A stretch of 64,000 nt of DNA from Lachnospiraceae bacterium NC2008 (lineage in GTDB: Bacteria; Bacillota; Clostridia; Lachnospirales; Lachnospiraceae). The notes beneath the pieces are model-generated. The model worked only from the letters and a program-made list of their open reading frames with translations. It was not told where the DNA came from and ran no database searches. The first letter of the stretch is position 1. Each line of letters opens with the position of its first letter. The stretch lies in assembly GCA_000687675.1 (NCBI GenBank), contig JHWS01000001.1:248001-312000 (forward strand), read 5' to 3'. Positions 8,876-17,833 of the stretch are shown here, in pieces. The position numbers and the translations under genes were made by a program.

Positions 8876-10741
8876 TTATTCTACAGTAACTGACTTAGCA
8901 AGGTTTCTTGGCTTATCTACATCAAGACCCTTGGCAAGTGATACATAGTAACCAAGAAGCTGAAGTGGAATAATTGCAAGGCTTGTTGTAAAGTGAGAGT
9001 CAGTCTTTGGAATATAAGCAACAAAGTCAGCTGTATCTTCAATAGCATAGTTACCGTAAGTTGTGATACCCATAAGATATGCACCTCTTGCCTTACATTC
9101 AACCATGTTAGATATAGTCTTCTCGTAAAGGTGCTTCTGAGTAAGAGCTCCAATTACAAGTGTATTATCTTCAATAAGACTTATTGTTCCGTGCTTAAGC
9201 TCGCCTGCTGCATATGCCTCAGAATGTATATATGAGATTTCCTTCATCTTAAGGGATCCCTCTAAGCTGATAGCATAGTCGATACCTCTACCGATAAAGA
9301 AGATATCATGTGCATTGCAGAACTTAGAAGCAAACCACTGGATACGTTCCTTGTCTTCAAGAATCTTTGTAATCTTATCTGGAATAGTCTGAAGTTCCTT
9401 TATGTATGAAATATACTTCTCATCTTCAATTGTGCCGCGAATCTTGGCAAATTCAAGAGCTATAACATAAGCTGCAATAAGCTGTGTACTGTATGCCTTA
9501 GTTGTAGCAACTGCTATCTCAGGACCAGCAAGTGTGTAGAAGCAGTAATCTGCCTCTCTGGCAATAGATGAACCTACAACATTAACAATTGCAAATGTCT
9601 TAACTCCAGCATCCTTGGCAAGTCTAAGTGCTGCAAGTGTATCAGCAGTTTCACCTGACTGGCTAATAAGAATAACCAAATCATTCTTATTAAGCATAGG
9701 ATCTCTGTATCTGAATTCAGATGCAAGTTCTACTCTAACTGGTACTCTTGCAAGATCTTCAATAACGTACTGAGCTGCAACGCCAACATGGTATGCAGAA
9801 CCACAAGCTACGATATATATCTGATTAGCATCCTTCACGATATCTTCTGAAAGACCTACTTCAGAAAGGTCAATCTTGTCATCCTTAATTACAGAACTGA
9901 TTGTATCAGCTACTGCCTTAGGCTGCTCGTGAATCTCTTTCATCATAAAATGCTCGAATCCGCCTCTTTCAGCAGCTTCAGCATCCCATGTAATCTCTGT
10001 AGTCTTCTTCTGAACCTCATCACCATCAAGGTTATAGAAATGAACCTCACCTGGTGTAAGTCTTGCTATCTCAAGATTGTCGATGTAATAAACTTCTCTT
10101 GTATACTTAAGAATAGCTGGAACATCTGATGCTACATAGCTGGCATCATTGTTCACACCAATAATCATAGGGCTATCTTTTCTGGCAACCCAGATTTCTC
10201 CTGGATAGTCATGGAACATAACTGCAAGAGCATATGAACCTCTAACACGAACCATAGTTTTAGCAAGAGCATCGATAGGTCCTATATTGTACTTCTTGTA
10301 ATAGTAATCAACAAGCTTAATAGCAACTTCTGTATCAGTCTGGCTATAGAAGCTATAATCATGTCTGATAAGCTTCTCCTTAAGTTCCTGGAAGTTTTCT
10401 ATAATACCATTATGTACGCCGACAACATTGGAAGTTCCGTCTGATGAGCTTCCTGCGTCACTGTTAGATATATGTGGGTGAGCATTGGCCTCAGATGGCT
10501 GTCCATGTGTAGCCCATCTTGTATGACCTATACCACATGTACCTTCAACACTTGTACCACCGTCAGTTTTTTCTGCAAGAATCTTAAGTCTACCCTTAGC
10601 CTTAACAACCTGTACTGGCTTGTCGCCATCTCTTACAGCAAGACCTGCAGAATCATAACCTCTATATTCAAGTTTTGACAGACCATCAAGTAATATTGGA
10701 GCTGCCTGTTCATTTCCTACGTATCCTACAATACCGCACAT
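8876..10741 (-). CDS. glmS: Glutamine-fructose-6-phosphate aminotransferase (isomerizing)
   Basis: GlmS makes glucosamine-6-phosphate from fructose-6-phosphate and glutamine, the first step to UDP-GlcNAc for peptidoglycan and envelope glycans. The N-terminal glutaminase domain begins MCGIVGYVG, where Cys2 becomes the N-terminal nucleophile. GIGHTRWATHG and a GIIENFQELK segment follow. The rest holds two SIS sugar-isomerase domains (VACGSAYHVGVAA; SQSGETADTLAAL; FIGRGIDYAISLEGSLKMKEISYIHSEAYAAGELKHGTI) and ends in the KSVTVE tail characteristic of the family. The reading frame extends 22 codons further upstream, but a start anywhere but 10741 would bury the catalytic cysteine; AGGAGAA precedes this ATG. 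The 74-base gap upstream is too short for a glmS ribozyme. Confidence 0.97.
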   Translation of the reverse strand: MCGIVGYVGNEQAAPILLDGLSKLEYRGYDSAGLAVRDGDKPVQVVKAKGRLKILAEKTDGGTSVEGTCGIGHTRWATHGQPSEANAHPHISNSDAGSSSDGTSNVVGVHNGIIENFQELKEKLIRHDYSFYSQTDTEVAIKLVDYYYKKYNIGPIDALAKTMVRVRGSYALAVMFHDYPGEIWVARKDSPMIIGVNNDASYVASDVPAILKYTREVYYIDNLEIARLTPGEVHFYNLDGDEVQKKTTEITWDAEAAERGGFEHFMMKEIHEQPKAVADTISSVIKDDKIDLSEVGLSEDIVKDANQIYIVACGSAYHVGVAAQYVIEDLARVPVRVELASEFRYRDPMLNKNDLVILISQSGETADTLAALRLAKDAGVKTFAIVNVVGSSIAREADYCFYTLAGPEIAVATTKAYSTQLIAAYVIALEFAKIRGTIEDEKYISYIKELQTIPDKITKILEDKERIQWFASKFCNAHDIFFIGRGIDYAISLEGSLKMKEISYIHSEAYAAGELKHGTISLIEDNTLVIGALTQKHLYEKTISNMVECKARGAYLMGITTYGNYAIEDTADFVAYIPKTDSHFTTSLAIIPLQLLGYYVSLAKGLDVDKPRNLAKSVTVE

Positions 10742-10815
10742 AAAATCATGTTCTCCTATTAGTTTAAAAACTTTAACTATTTTATCATTAGTTAGGGCGT
10801 AAAGCAATTAGAAGG

Positions 10816-13089
10816 CTAAACCCTAAGATTCCGTAACATAACCGGCTTATGATGAAGTATGCATATGTTAGCAACATAGCCTCCGCTACCATAAAAACCT
10901 GCTATATCATCCAGCCTTGCCTCTACCTCTTTTGGACTAATGATAGTGGCTTTTCCCTGCGATATAAGCTCATCTTTAACTTTCTTATACTCCTCATAGC
11001 CCTGAAAGTTAAACATAGTCAGATTTTCTTCATAGTTATCTTCCTGAGCCCACAGGATTTTTACAGGATAAGAAGCCACTTCTTTAAGCTTTCTAAGAGC
11101 ACCTTCACTGTCAGTAAAGAAATCTGAGATGCTTATATATAGCATAATTGTTTTATCTGTATTTTTATTGCATGAAGAATTAAGTTGACCTTCCTTCTTA
11201 TCCTCTGAAAACAGGAGTTTAACTTTTTCTTCCCACTTAGTCCAAGGCGCCTTTTCGGTTAGATATTCAAGATAGAAATCCACTGAATACTGACTCCAAA
11301 GTCTAATCTCATCACTATAGATGATCCCTGGCACTGAAAGATAATATCTTGCATTGGCCCTGGACTTAAGGTCATCTTTTTCAATCTCCCCAAGCTCAAA
11401 TGGTGGAACATATATTAACTTATCGCAATAATCCCTTATATTTGATGTGTAAAAGAATGGGTGAACTATCTTTCCACTTTCATATTCGTCATAAGGATTT
11501 TGAATATATATTTTGTCAAAATGATTATGACCAAAATCAAAATTATGATAATCGGTTAGATTTATATCTTCCCCAAACTTTTCATAATCCCAAAGTGAAT
11601 CTTTTATATTGCCATCATCACCTCTAGAAGCATATGGTACTGGCATAACATATACTTCTGTTTCAGAAGAAACCGGTGAGGAATCCTTCACCATATAAGA
11701 ATCATATATTGGTTTTAACCAGTTCCAATCCCCCGCTTTCACAGGAAGTATTAAAACTTTTTCTTTGTGAGGTCTATCCGTAACATATGTTTCAACCACT
11801 TTGTCAGTAGCATCTTTTAGTTCTGACACCTTATCATTAATTATAGATTGTTCATTTTGTGAACTAATACTTTCGAATAGTCCAAATATCTTCTCACAGT
11901 ATGCTTCCAAGCAGGCAACTACCAACTTAGTTTTACTCTCATTAACAGTGTCCTCGCCAGCCCCGAATCTATTCTCAAGCTCGGTTCCCACAGCGATAGC
12001 AACTTCCTGGCACTTCTGAAGTAAGGCTCCTGTGTCACTATAGTTACCAGCAGCAATACATGCCTTAATAGTAGCCATAGCATCACGGAGTACTTTAATA
12101 TATCCTCCCACCATATCTGAAGAGAGGAGATGTTCCACTCGCTTGCTATTATCGATTTCAACATCTTTAAGTTCGTATGTGTATGGAGGAATCTTCCCCT
12201 TTTGAATCAGTTCTTCTTCCTGATGACAAAAGAATGGATAGTCATGTATACCGCCTTTTCTACAAGCCTTAGTCCATAATTCTCCATAGGAAATAGTTAG
12301 ATACTTATCATATCCAGCAATAACATTGATTTTGCCAGTTTCAAACGGCAGTTCAATACATTTATCAAACATCTCTAGTGGAAATACGTGATTCTTGTAC
12401 GTTACCCAAAATGGCATAACAGTTACCGCTTTGGCATCCTCTCCCGAATACTCAGAAAAAATAGTATCAAGGGTTCTAAGAAGTGCCGGCATCACACCAA
12501 CAGATAAATCAATATCCATACCAGCATACTTTTTAACCTTGTATGCCACTTCCTTCTTATCTGCTTTTGCCGGATTATCCTTGACGCTGTTAATGATGTG
12601 GTAAACCTCTTCTGCGCGAAGTCGTCTTCGTTCCTCCATTTCAGGATCTGGATACATATAATCAAGTGGGAATATATCTATACCTGCTACGTATGGGAAT
12701 CCATGATTTTGAGCCAGGTAATCATTGGACAGGTTGATACCATTACTTCCAGTAATTCTGGTTAAGAAGTTATCATACGCTGCCTCTTTATGAATATTAA
12801 GAATCTTGTAGCCTTCCGGAAGCTCCTCTGCAGCTACCTTATTAAACTTTTCGTAATCATTTCTGAACATGCAAATATCAAGGTCATCATCCCAAGGAAT
12901 AAAACCTTCGTGTCTTGCTGCTCCCATAAGAGTTCCATAGTCAGCAAACCATCTGATATTGTACTTCTTACATATTTCGACTACTTTTTCCAGAACATCC
13001 ATCTGGTAGGCCCAGGACCTCTTTACCATACCTGGTATAAAGAAGTTTTCCCTAACCTCATTTTCGAAATATGATGGTTCGAAATTCAT
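10816..13089 (-). CDS. LicD-family phosphotransferase with large C-terminal extension
   Basis: The N-terminal 270 residues are LicD-like: IRWFADYGTLMGAARHEGFIPWDDDLDICMFR (residues 45-76) holds the nucleotidyltransferase-fold acidic triad DDDLD. LicD proteins transfer phosphocholine or related groups to surface glycans. Residues 280-450 are helical and charged. Residues 450-757 form a second globular region (KVLILPVKAGDWNWLKPIYDSY, KIYIQNPYDEY, KLIYVPPFEL) ending YGSGGYVANICILHHKPVMLRN, which resembles the GT-B/CDP-glycerol-transferase kind of domain, though I cannot assign it firmly. At 757 residues it is over twice the size of a simple LicD. It lies between the agu genes and glmS on the same strand. 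GGGGGAGAG precedes the ATG. Confidence 0.8.
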   Translation of the reverse strand: MNFEPSYFENEVRENFFIPGMVKRSWAYQMDVLEKVVEICKKYNIRWFADYGTLMGAARHEGFIPWDDDLDICMFRNDYEKFNKVAAEELPEGYKILNIHKEAAYDNFLTRITGSNGINLSNDYLAQNHGFPYVAGIDIFPLDYMYPDPEMEERRRLRAEEVYHIINSVKDNPAKADKKEVAYKVKKYAGMDIDLSVGVMPALLRTLDTIFSEYSGEDAKAVTVMPFWVTYKNHVFPLEMFDKCIELPFETGKINVIAGYDKYLTISYGELWTKACRKGGIHDYPFFCHQEEELIQKGKIPPYTYELKDVEIDNSKRVEHLLSSDMVGGYIKVLRDAMATIKACIAAGNYSDTGALLQKCQEVAIAVGTELENRFGAGEDTVNESKTKLVVACLEAYCEKIFGLFESISSQNEQSIINDKVSELKDATDKVVETYVTDRPHKEKVLILPVKAGDWNWLKPIYDSYMVKDSSPVSSETEVYVMPVPYASRGDDGNIKDSLWDYEKFGEDINLTDYHNFDFGHNHFDKIYIQNPYDEYESGKIVHPFFYTSNIRDYCDKLIYVPPFELGEIEKDDLKSRANARYYLSVPGIIYSDEIRLWSQYSVDFYLEYLTEKAPWTKWEEKVKLLFSEDKKEGQLNSSCNKNTDKTIMLYISISDFFTDSEGALRKLKEVASYPVKILWAQEDNYEENLTMFNFQGYEEYKKVKDELISQGKATIISPKEVEARLDDIAGFYGSGGYVANICILHHKPVMLRNLRV

Positions 13090-13113
13090 TCGATTAACTC
13101 TCCCCCGCTAACA

Positions 13114-13989
13114 TCACTCAGAAATAATATTATATGTTTCTGGACGGCGGTCTCTAAAAAGCCCCCATGCAAGTCTGTCTTTAGCAAGAGCATCAAGATC
13201 AAACTCTGCTGTAAGAATCTCCTCTTTATCCTTTGAGCCATCACAGATAATCTCTCCTGTGGCATCTGTTATAAATGAACTGCCATAAAATACAAGACTT
13301 GAAGACTGATTACCATTTTCCTTGCAAGGAGTTACATCTTCTTTACCGATACGATTAGCCGCAATAACTGGCATAAGGTTAGCTGCACTGTGGCCCTGCA
13401 TAACTCGTCTCCAATGACCAGATGAATCTGTATCAAGAATAGGCTCGCTTCCTATAGCTGTTGGATAAAGAAGCAGCTCTGCTCCAAGAAGGGCCATAGA
13501 TCTTGCTGTTTCTGGGAACCACTGGTCCCAGCATATTCCTACACCTATCTTGCCATAAGCTGTATCCCAAACCTTAAAACCAGTATTTCCTGGTGTAAAG
13601 TAAAACTTCTCCTGATAGTAGTGGTCGTCTGGAATATGATTCTTTCTGTATACTCCAAGCACTGTGCCATCAGCATCTATCATAGCAATAGAGTTGTAAA
13701 GAACATTGCCATCCTTCTCGTAGAAGCTAATAGGCATAACAATATGAAGTTCCTTACAAACCTTCTGAAAATGCTTTACGGCGTCATTGTCCTCTACACT
13801 TTTAGCGAAATCATAATATTCATATCTTCTTTCCTGACAGAAATACTGTCTCTCAAAAAGTTCAGAAAGAAGAATTATATCTGCACCATCTGCAGCTGCC
13901 TTTCTAACAAAGCCCTCTGCCTTAGCAATATTCTCATTTACATTGTCACTGCAGGCCATCTGCACTGCAGATACTTTTACTTTTCTCAT
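13114..13989 (-). CDS. aguB: N-carbamoylputrescine amidase
   Basis: A nitrilase-superfamily hydrolase that converts N-carbamoylputrescine to putrescine, CO2 and ammonia. The catalytic triad is visible: E43 in LLSELFE, K116 in VYRKNHIP and C153 in GICWDQWFPE; the DQWFPE sequence is typical of AguB. Its 291 residues are normal for the family. It lies directly downstream of aguA, its pathway partner. The longest frame begins at a TTG (13995), but the ATG at 13989 has AGAGGAT seven bases upstream and is chosen. Together with speA and aguA it completes arginine to putrescine in this window. Confidence 0.95.
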   Translation of the reverse strand: MRKVKVSAVQMACSDNVNENIAKAEGFVRKAAADGADIILLSELFERQYFCQERRYEYYDFAKSVEDNDAVKHFQKVCKELHIVMPISFYEKDGNVLYNSIAMIDADGTVLGVYRKNHIPDDHYYQEKFYFTPGNTGFKVWDTAYGKIGVGICWDQWFPETARSMALLGAELLLYPTAIGSEPILDTDSSGHWRRVMQGHSAANLMPVIAANRIGKEDVTPCKENGNQSSSLVFYGSSFITDATGEIICDGSKDKEEILTAEFDLDALAKDRLAWGLFRDRRPETYNIISE

Positions 13990-14066
13990 ATGCAATCCTC
14001 TTTCAATCGAATCATCCCCAAGCTGTGGGATAATTATAGGCTCTATAGCCGTTTACTCATCATTAG

Positions 14067-15194
14067 TTATGGCAAGGGAATCTGCTGGGTTATACAGTGA
14101 ATATTACCACCACCAAGTAGGATATCCCTGGCCACTATTCCAACTGCTTTCCTTGACGGAAAAACCTTCCCAATTATTTCTAAAGCAAGCTTGTCATTAA
14201 TATCTCCAAACTGTGGTACCAATACCGACTTATTACCAACATAGAAATTAACATAGCTGGCTGCCAGTCTTTCACCAACTTCTCTGGTATCCTCACCTTC
14301 TTCGAATTCATATCCTTCAAGGTCATCTTCTGTAATAAAGATAGGTTTTGAAGGTATCGGAAGTTTGATAACCTCTATTTTATTACCATCAGCATCTGTC
14401 TCTTTTACTAATATATCATAGGCAGCTTTGCTTCTAGTATATTGTGGGTCATCCACGTCATCAGTCCATGCAAGTAGTACTTTCCCCTCCTCTGTAAAGC
14501 AGGCGAAGTTATCTACATGGCCGTTGGTTTCGTCATTATATATACCCTCATCTAACCAGATTATCTTTCTAAGATTAAGATAATCTTTAAGTTTATTTTC
14601 TATTTCTTCCTGAGTCATAGAAGGGTTACGTCCCTGACTAAGGAGGCATTCCTTTGTAGTAAGTAAAGTTCCCTTACCATCAACATGGATGGAACCACCT
14701 TCTAACACAAAATCCCTGGCATCATATATATCTGCCTTTAGTTCATTGCAGAGGATTCTTGCCACTTCCTGGTCCTTATCCCATGAAGCATATAAACCAT
14801 CAAAGGTTCCGCCCCAAGCATTGAACTGCCAGTCTATACCTCGAAGGATAGCGGCCTTATTCACTACAAATGTTGGTCCAACATCTCTTGCCCAGGCATC
14901 ATCAGACTCACCTTTGATTATATGAATATGTTCACATAGTGAACTATTTGTCCCGTCAGATTTCTTTAACATGCTAAGAGCACTGTCATATGCATTTTCC
15001 GAAGCAAGAACATATACCTCTTCCCCTTTAGCAAGTTCAAAGATTATATTCCGAAATGCCTCCCTAGCATACTTTGCGCCATAGCACCATGAGCCTGGTC
15101 TTTCAGGCCATATCATAAAGGTTCCTATATGTGGTTCGTATTCTGCCGGCATCCTAAATCCATCTGCTGCCGGTCTGGTATTTGTTATAATCAT
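14067..15194 (-). CDS. aguA: Agmatine deiminase
   Basis: The 375-residue protein belongs to the peptidyl-arginine-deiminase-like (guanidino group-modifying) superfamily and hydrolyses agmatine to N-carbamoylputrescine and ammonia. It shows MPAEYEPHIGTFMIWPERPGSW at the start, DAWARDVGPTFVVN, VLEGGSIHVDGKGTLLTTKECLL, IYNDETNGHVDNFACF and the C-terminal LLGGGNIHCITQQIP with catalytic C367. All are hallmarks of AguA. It is followed after about 75 bases by aguB and preceded by nspC, so it is probably in the same transcript. The start is the ATG at 15194. Confidence 0.96.
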   Translation of the reverse strand: MIITNTRPAADGFRMPAEYEPHIGTFMIWPERPGSWCYGAKYAREAFRNIIFELAKGEEVYVLASENAYDSALSMLKKSDGTNSSLCEHIHIIKGESDDAWARDVGPTFVVNKAAILRGIDWQFNAWGGTFDGLYASWDKDQEVARILCNELKADIYDARDFVLEGGSIHVDGKGTLLTTKECLLSQGRNPSMTQEEIENKLKDYLNLRKIIWLDEGIYNDETNGHVDNFACFTEEGKVLLAWTDDVDDPQYTRSKAAYDILVKETDADGNKIEVIKLPIPSKPIFITEDDLEGYEFEEGEDTREVGERLAASYVNFYVGNKSVLVPQFGDINDKLALEIIGKVFPSRKAVGIVARDILLGGGNIHCITQQIPLP

Positions 15195-15249
15195 TATTGA
15201 CCTCTAGGAAGACAAATCACATATATAATTTGTCTGATTTATAGTTTCC

Positions 15250-16395
15250 TTAGCTGAGTCTGCCTTTAAAATCTTCGTAGCCGAACTCTTTTATAATCCT
15301 GCAATTACCATCTTTATCCATAGCAGCAATAGCCGGAAGAGGAATACCATTAAAGGTGTTATTTTTTACCATAGAATAGATAGCCATATCTTCAAAATAG
15401 AGCTTATCGCCTATCTTTATTTCATAATCAAATGAATAATCACCTATAACATCTCCTGCAAGACAGGTATTAGAAGATAACCTGTAAGTATAGTTCTTTT
15501 CTCCAGCTTCTCCACTATCCTTAAGAGGTGGTCTGTATGGCATCTCAAGTACATCTGGCATATGACAAGATGCTGAAGCATCAAGAACAAGTGTCTTAAT
15601 ATCGTTATCAACTATGTCTAAAACCTCTGTAACAAGGTAGCCTGCATTAAGAGCTACAGCTTCACCTGGTTCCAGATAAATTTGTAAATCATAAGTTTCC
15701 TTCATATGATTTACTAGTCTAACCAGTCTTTCTACATCATAGTCATCTCTAGTTATGTGATGACCACCGCCCATATTAAGCCACTTCATCTTATGGAGAT
15801 ACTTGCCAAATTTCTCTTCAACAGCCTTAAGTGTAGTTTCAAGGTCGTCAGAATTCTGCTCGCATAATGTATGAAAATGAAGCCCATCAACCATATCAGC
15901 AAGTTCATCATCAAAATCTGAAAGTCGGATTCCCATACGGGAACCTGGTGCACATGGATCATATATAGCATGGTCAGTTTGGGTAGAACATTCTGGATTG
16001 ATTCTAAGACCTATACTAACTTTTCTATTCCCTGACTGGTTCACTTTATCAACCAAATCTTTATATTTTAAAAGCTGATTTCTAGAATTAATAATTACAT
16101 GGTCGCAGATGTTAAGAATCTCTTCCATATCCTGCTGTCTATAGGCTGGTGAGAACACGTGATTTTCCTTATGCATTTCCTCGTAGCCAAGCTTAGCCTC
16201 ATAAAGACCACTGGCTGTAGTACCACTAATATATTTACTTATAAGCGGATATTCATAGAAAGCAGAAAAACACTTTTGAGCAAGAAGAATCTTAGCCCCA
16301 GTTTTTTCTTCTACGTCATGTAATATTTTAAGATTATCTTCCAATTTGCCTTCATCAATTACATAGCAAGGAGTAGGAAGTTCATTTATTTTCAT
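15250..16395 (-). CDS. nspC: Carboxy(nor)spermidine decarboxylase
   Basis: A fold-III PLP decarboxylase (alanine-racemase-like barrel) that removes CO2 from carboxyspermidine to give spermidine. It begins MKINELPTPCYVIDEGKLE and has LLAQKCFSAF, with K41 the likely Schiff-base lysine; HFHTLCEQNSDDLE; the WLNMGGGHHITRDDYD glycine loop for PLP phosphate; and LEPGEAVALNAGYL. All are typical of NspC/CASDC rather than diaminopimelate decarboxylase. In frame, ATG codons at 16407 and 16395 are possible; 16395 gives the usual N-terminus. A short perfect hairpin (16411-16430) and a terminator-like hairpin (16460-16505) lie just upstream, separating it from the dehydrogenase gene that makes its substrate. 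Confidence 0.92.
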   Translation of the reverse strand: MKINELPTPCYVIDEGKLEDNLKILHDVEEKTGAKILLAQKCFSAFYEYPLISKYISGTTASGLYEAKLGYEEMHKENHVFSPAYRQQDMEEILNICDHVIINSRNQLLKYKDLVDKVNQSGNRKVSIGLRINPECSTQTDHAIYDPCAPGSRMGIRLSDFDDELADMVDGLHFHTLCEQNSDDLETTLKAVEEKFGKYLHKMKWLNMGGGHHITRDDYDVERLVRLVNHMKETYDLQIYLEPGEAVALNAGYLVTEVLDIVDNDIKTLVLDASASCHMPDVLEMPYRPPLKDSGEAGEKNYTYRLSSNTCLAGDVIGDYSFDYEIKIGDKLYFEDMAIYSMVKNNTFNGIPLPAIAAMDKDGNCRIIKEFGYEDFKGRLS

Positions 16396-16410
16396 AGTCA
16401 CTCTCATTCC

Positions 16411-16430
16411 ATCAAGCAAAACTGCTTGAT
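16411..16430 (-). promoter_or_regulatory. Hairpin directly upstream of nspC start
   Basis: Perfect inverted repeat ATCAAGCA / TGCTTGAT with a four-base loop, ending 15 bases before the nspC ATG (3 bases before the alternative ATG). No strong ribosome binding site is visible, so the hairpin could affect translation or bind a protein. The role is inferred. Confidence 0.4.
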
Positions 16431-16459
16431 ATTCCTAATAATCATAAACACCTATATTA

Positions 16460-16505
16460 TACAAAAAACTGATGCTAACTAAAACCCTAGTTAACATCAG
16501 TTTAT
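16460..16505 (-). terminator. Intrinsic terminator between carboxyspermidine dehydrogenase and nspC
   Basis: On the minus strand AAACTGATGTTAACTA and TAGTTAGCATCAGTTT form a 16-base stem with one mismatch and a six-base loop, followed by TTTTTTG. It lies 70 bases after the dehydrogenase stop, inside what is otherwise one pathway operon, so it may be partial or regulated. TATAAT sits just downstream (minus strand) and could restart transcription. Confidence 0.75.
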
Positions 16506-16573
16506 TCTTAAAATTTAACTAAATCCCAGCAGCAAGTTCCAAGTTAACCGCCGCCTTATTAGCCAATCTGTAA

Positions 16574-17833
16574 TTAGTCTACAAGCTTTGGATTCTCATC
16601 TACGACCCATGGAAGGCCCCACTTATTAAGTGCTTCCATATATGGATCTGGATCAAACTCTTCAACTGTGTATACACCTGGACGTTTCCAAAGACCGCTA
16701 ACTACCATCATAGTTCCAATCATAGCTGGCACGCCTGTTGTATATGATATAGCCTGTGACTCAACTTCTTTGTAGCATTCCTGATGGTCGCAGACATTGT
16801 AAATATAGATAGTCTTTTCCTTGCCGTCCTTGACACCTGTGTAGATACAACCGATGTTTGTCTTACCTACAGTTCTAGGGCCAAGTGTTGCTGGATCTGG
16901 AAGAAGTTCCTTAAGGAACTGGATAGGAACTATTTCCTGGCCCTGGAATTTAACCGGAGTAGTTGAGAGCATACCTACATTTTCAAGACACTTCATATGT
17001 GTAAGATAGCTCTGACCAAATGTCATAAAGAATCTGATTCTCTTAACGCCTGGAATATTCTTTGCAAGAGATTCTATCTCCTCATGGTGAAGAAGGTACA
17101 TATCCTTCATACCAACTTCTGGGAAGTCATACTCTCTCTTAATTGACATAGCAGGTATCTCTACCCAGTGACCATCTTCCCAATAAGAACCCGGAGCAGA
17201 CACCTCTCTAAGGTTAATCTCAGGGTTAAAGTTAGTTGCAAACGGATAACCATGGTCACCGCCATTGCAGTCAAGAATATCTATAGTATGTATTTCATCA
17301 AAATAATGCTTAAGAGCATATGCTGTAAATACTGAAGTTACACCTGGATCGAAACCTGTACCAAGTATACCTGTGATACCAGCCTCCTTGAACTTGTCCA
17401 TATATGCCCACTGCCATGAATAATCGAAGTATGCACTAAAGCCAAGCTCCTTGCATCTCTTCTCATATACTTCTCGCCACTTAGGATCGTTAGTATCCTC
17501 AGCTTCATAGTTAGCTGTATCAATATATGGAACTTTGCATTCTACACAGGCATCCATAATAGTAAGATCCTGATATGGAAGTGCAAGATTAAGCACTGCA
17601 TCTGGCTTATAGCTATTAATAAGCTTTACAAGTTCCTCTACATTATCAGCATCAACCTGTGCTGTTGTTATAACAGTTTTAGTCTTCCCCTGAAGTTTTT
17701 CCTTAAGGGCATCGCACTTAGAAACTGTTCTACTTGCAATCATAATCTCTGTGAAAACATCGCTGTTCTGGCAGCATTTGTGGATTGCTACAGAGGCTAC
17801 GCCACCGCAGCCGATAATCATAACTCTAGACAT
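16574..17833 (-). CDS. Carboxyspermidine dehydrogenase (saccharopine dehydrogenase family)
   Basis: A 419-residue NAD(P)H-dependent enzyme of the LYS9/saccharopine dehydrogenase family with the Rossmann start MSRVMIIGCGGVASVAIHKC and ASRTVSKCDAL. GTGFDPGVTSVFTAYA, DCNGGDHGYPFATNF and the late YTTGVPAMIGTMMV segment match carboxy(nor)spermidine synthases. These condense putrescine (or diaminopropane, or agmatine in a related route) with aspartate semialdehyde. The neighbours decide this over lysine metabolism: speA, a speE homologue, nspC, aguA and aguB surround it. Its start overlaps the upstream stop (TAATG), so the two are translationally coupled. Confidence 0.9.
   Translation of the reverse strand: MSRVMIIGCGGVASVAIHKCCQNSDVFTEIMIASRTVSKCDALKEKLQGKTKTVITTAQVDADNVEELVKLINSYKPDAVLNLALPYQDLTIMDACVECKVPYIDTANYEAEDTNDPKWREVYEKRCKELGFSAYFDYSWQWAYMDKFKEAGITGILGTGFDPGVTSVFTAYALKHYFDEIHTIDILDCNGGDHGYPFATNFNPEINLREVSAPGSYWEDGHWVEIPAMSIKREYDFPEVGMKDMYLLHHEEIESLAKNIPGVKRIRFFMTFGQSYLTHMKCLENVGMLSTTPVKFQGQEIVPIQFLKELLPDPATLGPRTVGKTNIGCIYTGVKDGKEKTIYIYNVCDHQECYKEVESQAISYTTGVPAMIGTMMVVSGLWKRPGVYTVEEFDPDPYMEALNKWGLPWVVDENPKLVD

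Noticed and set aside
10742-10815. glmS ribozyme upstream of glmS
   Set aside because: The gap to the LicD gene is only 74 bases, too short for the ribozyme, and no core is visible.
13621-14100. A 159-codon plus-strand ORF over aguB
   Set aside because: Antisense to a well-supported enzyme with an intact catalytic triad; no ribosome site.
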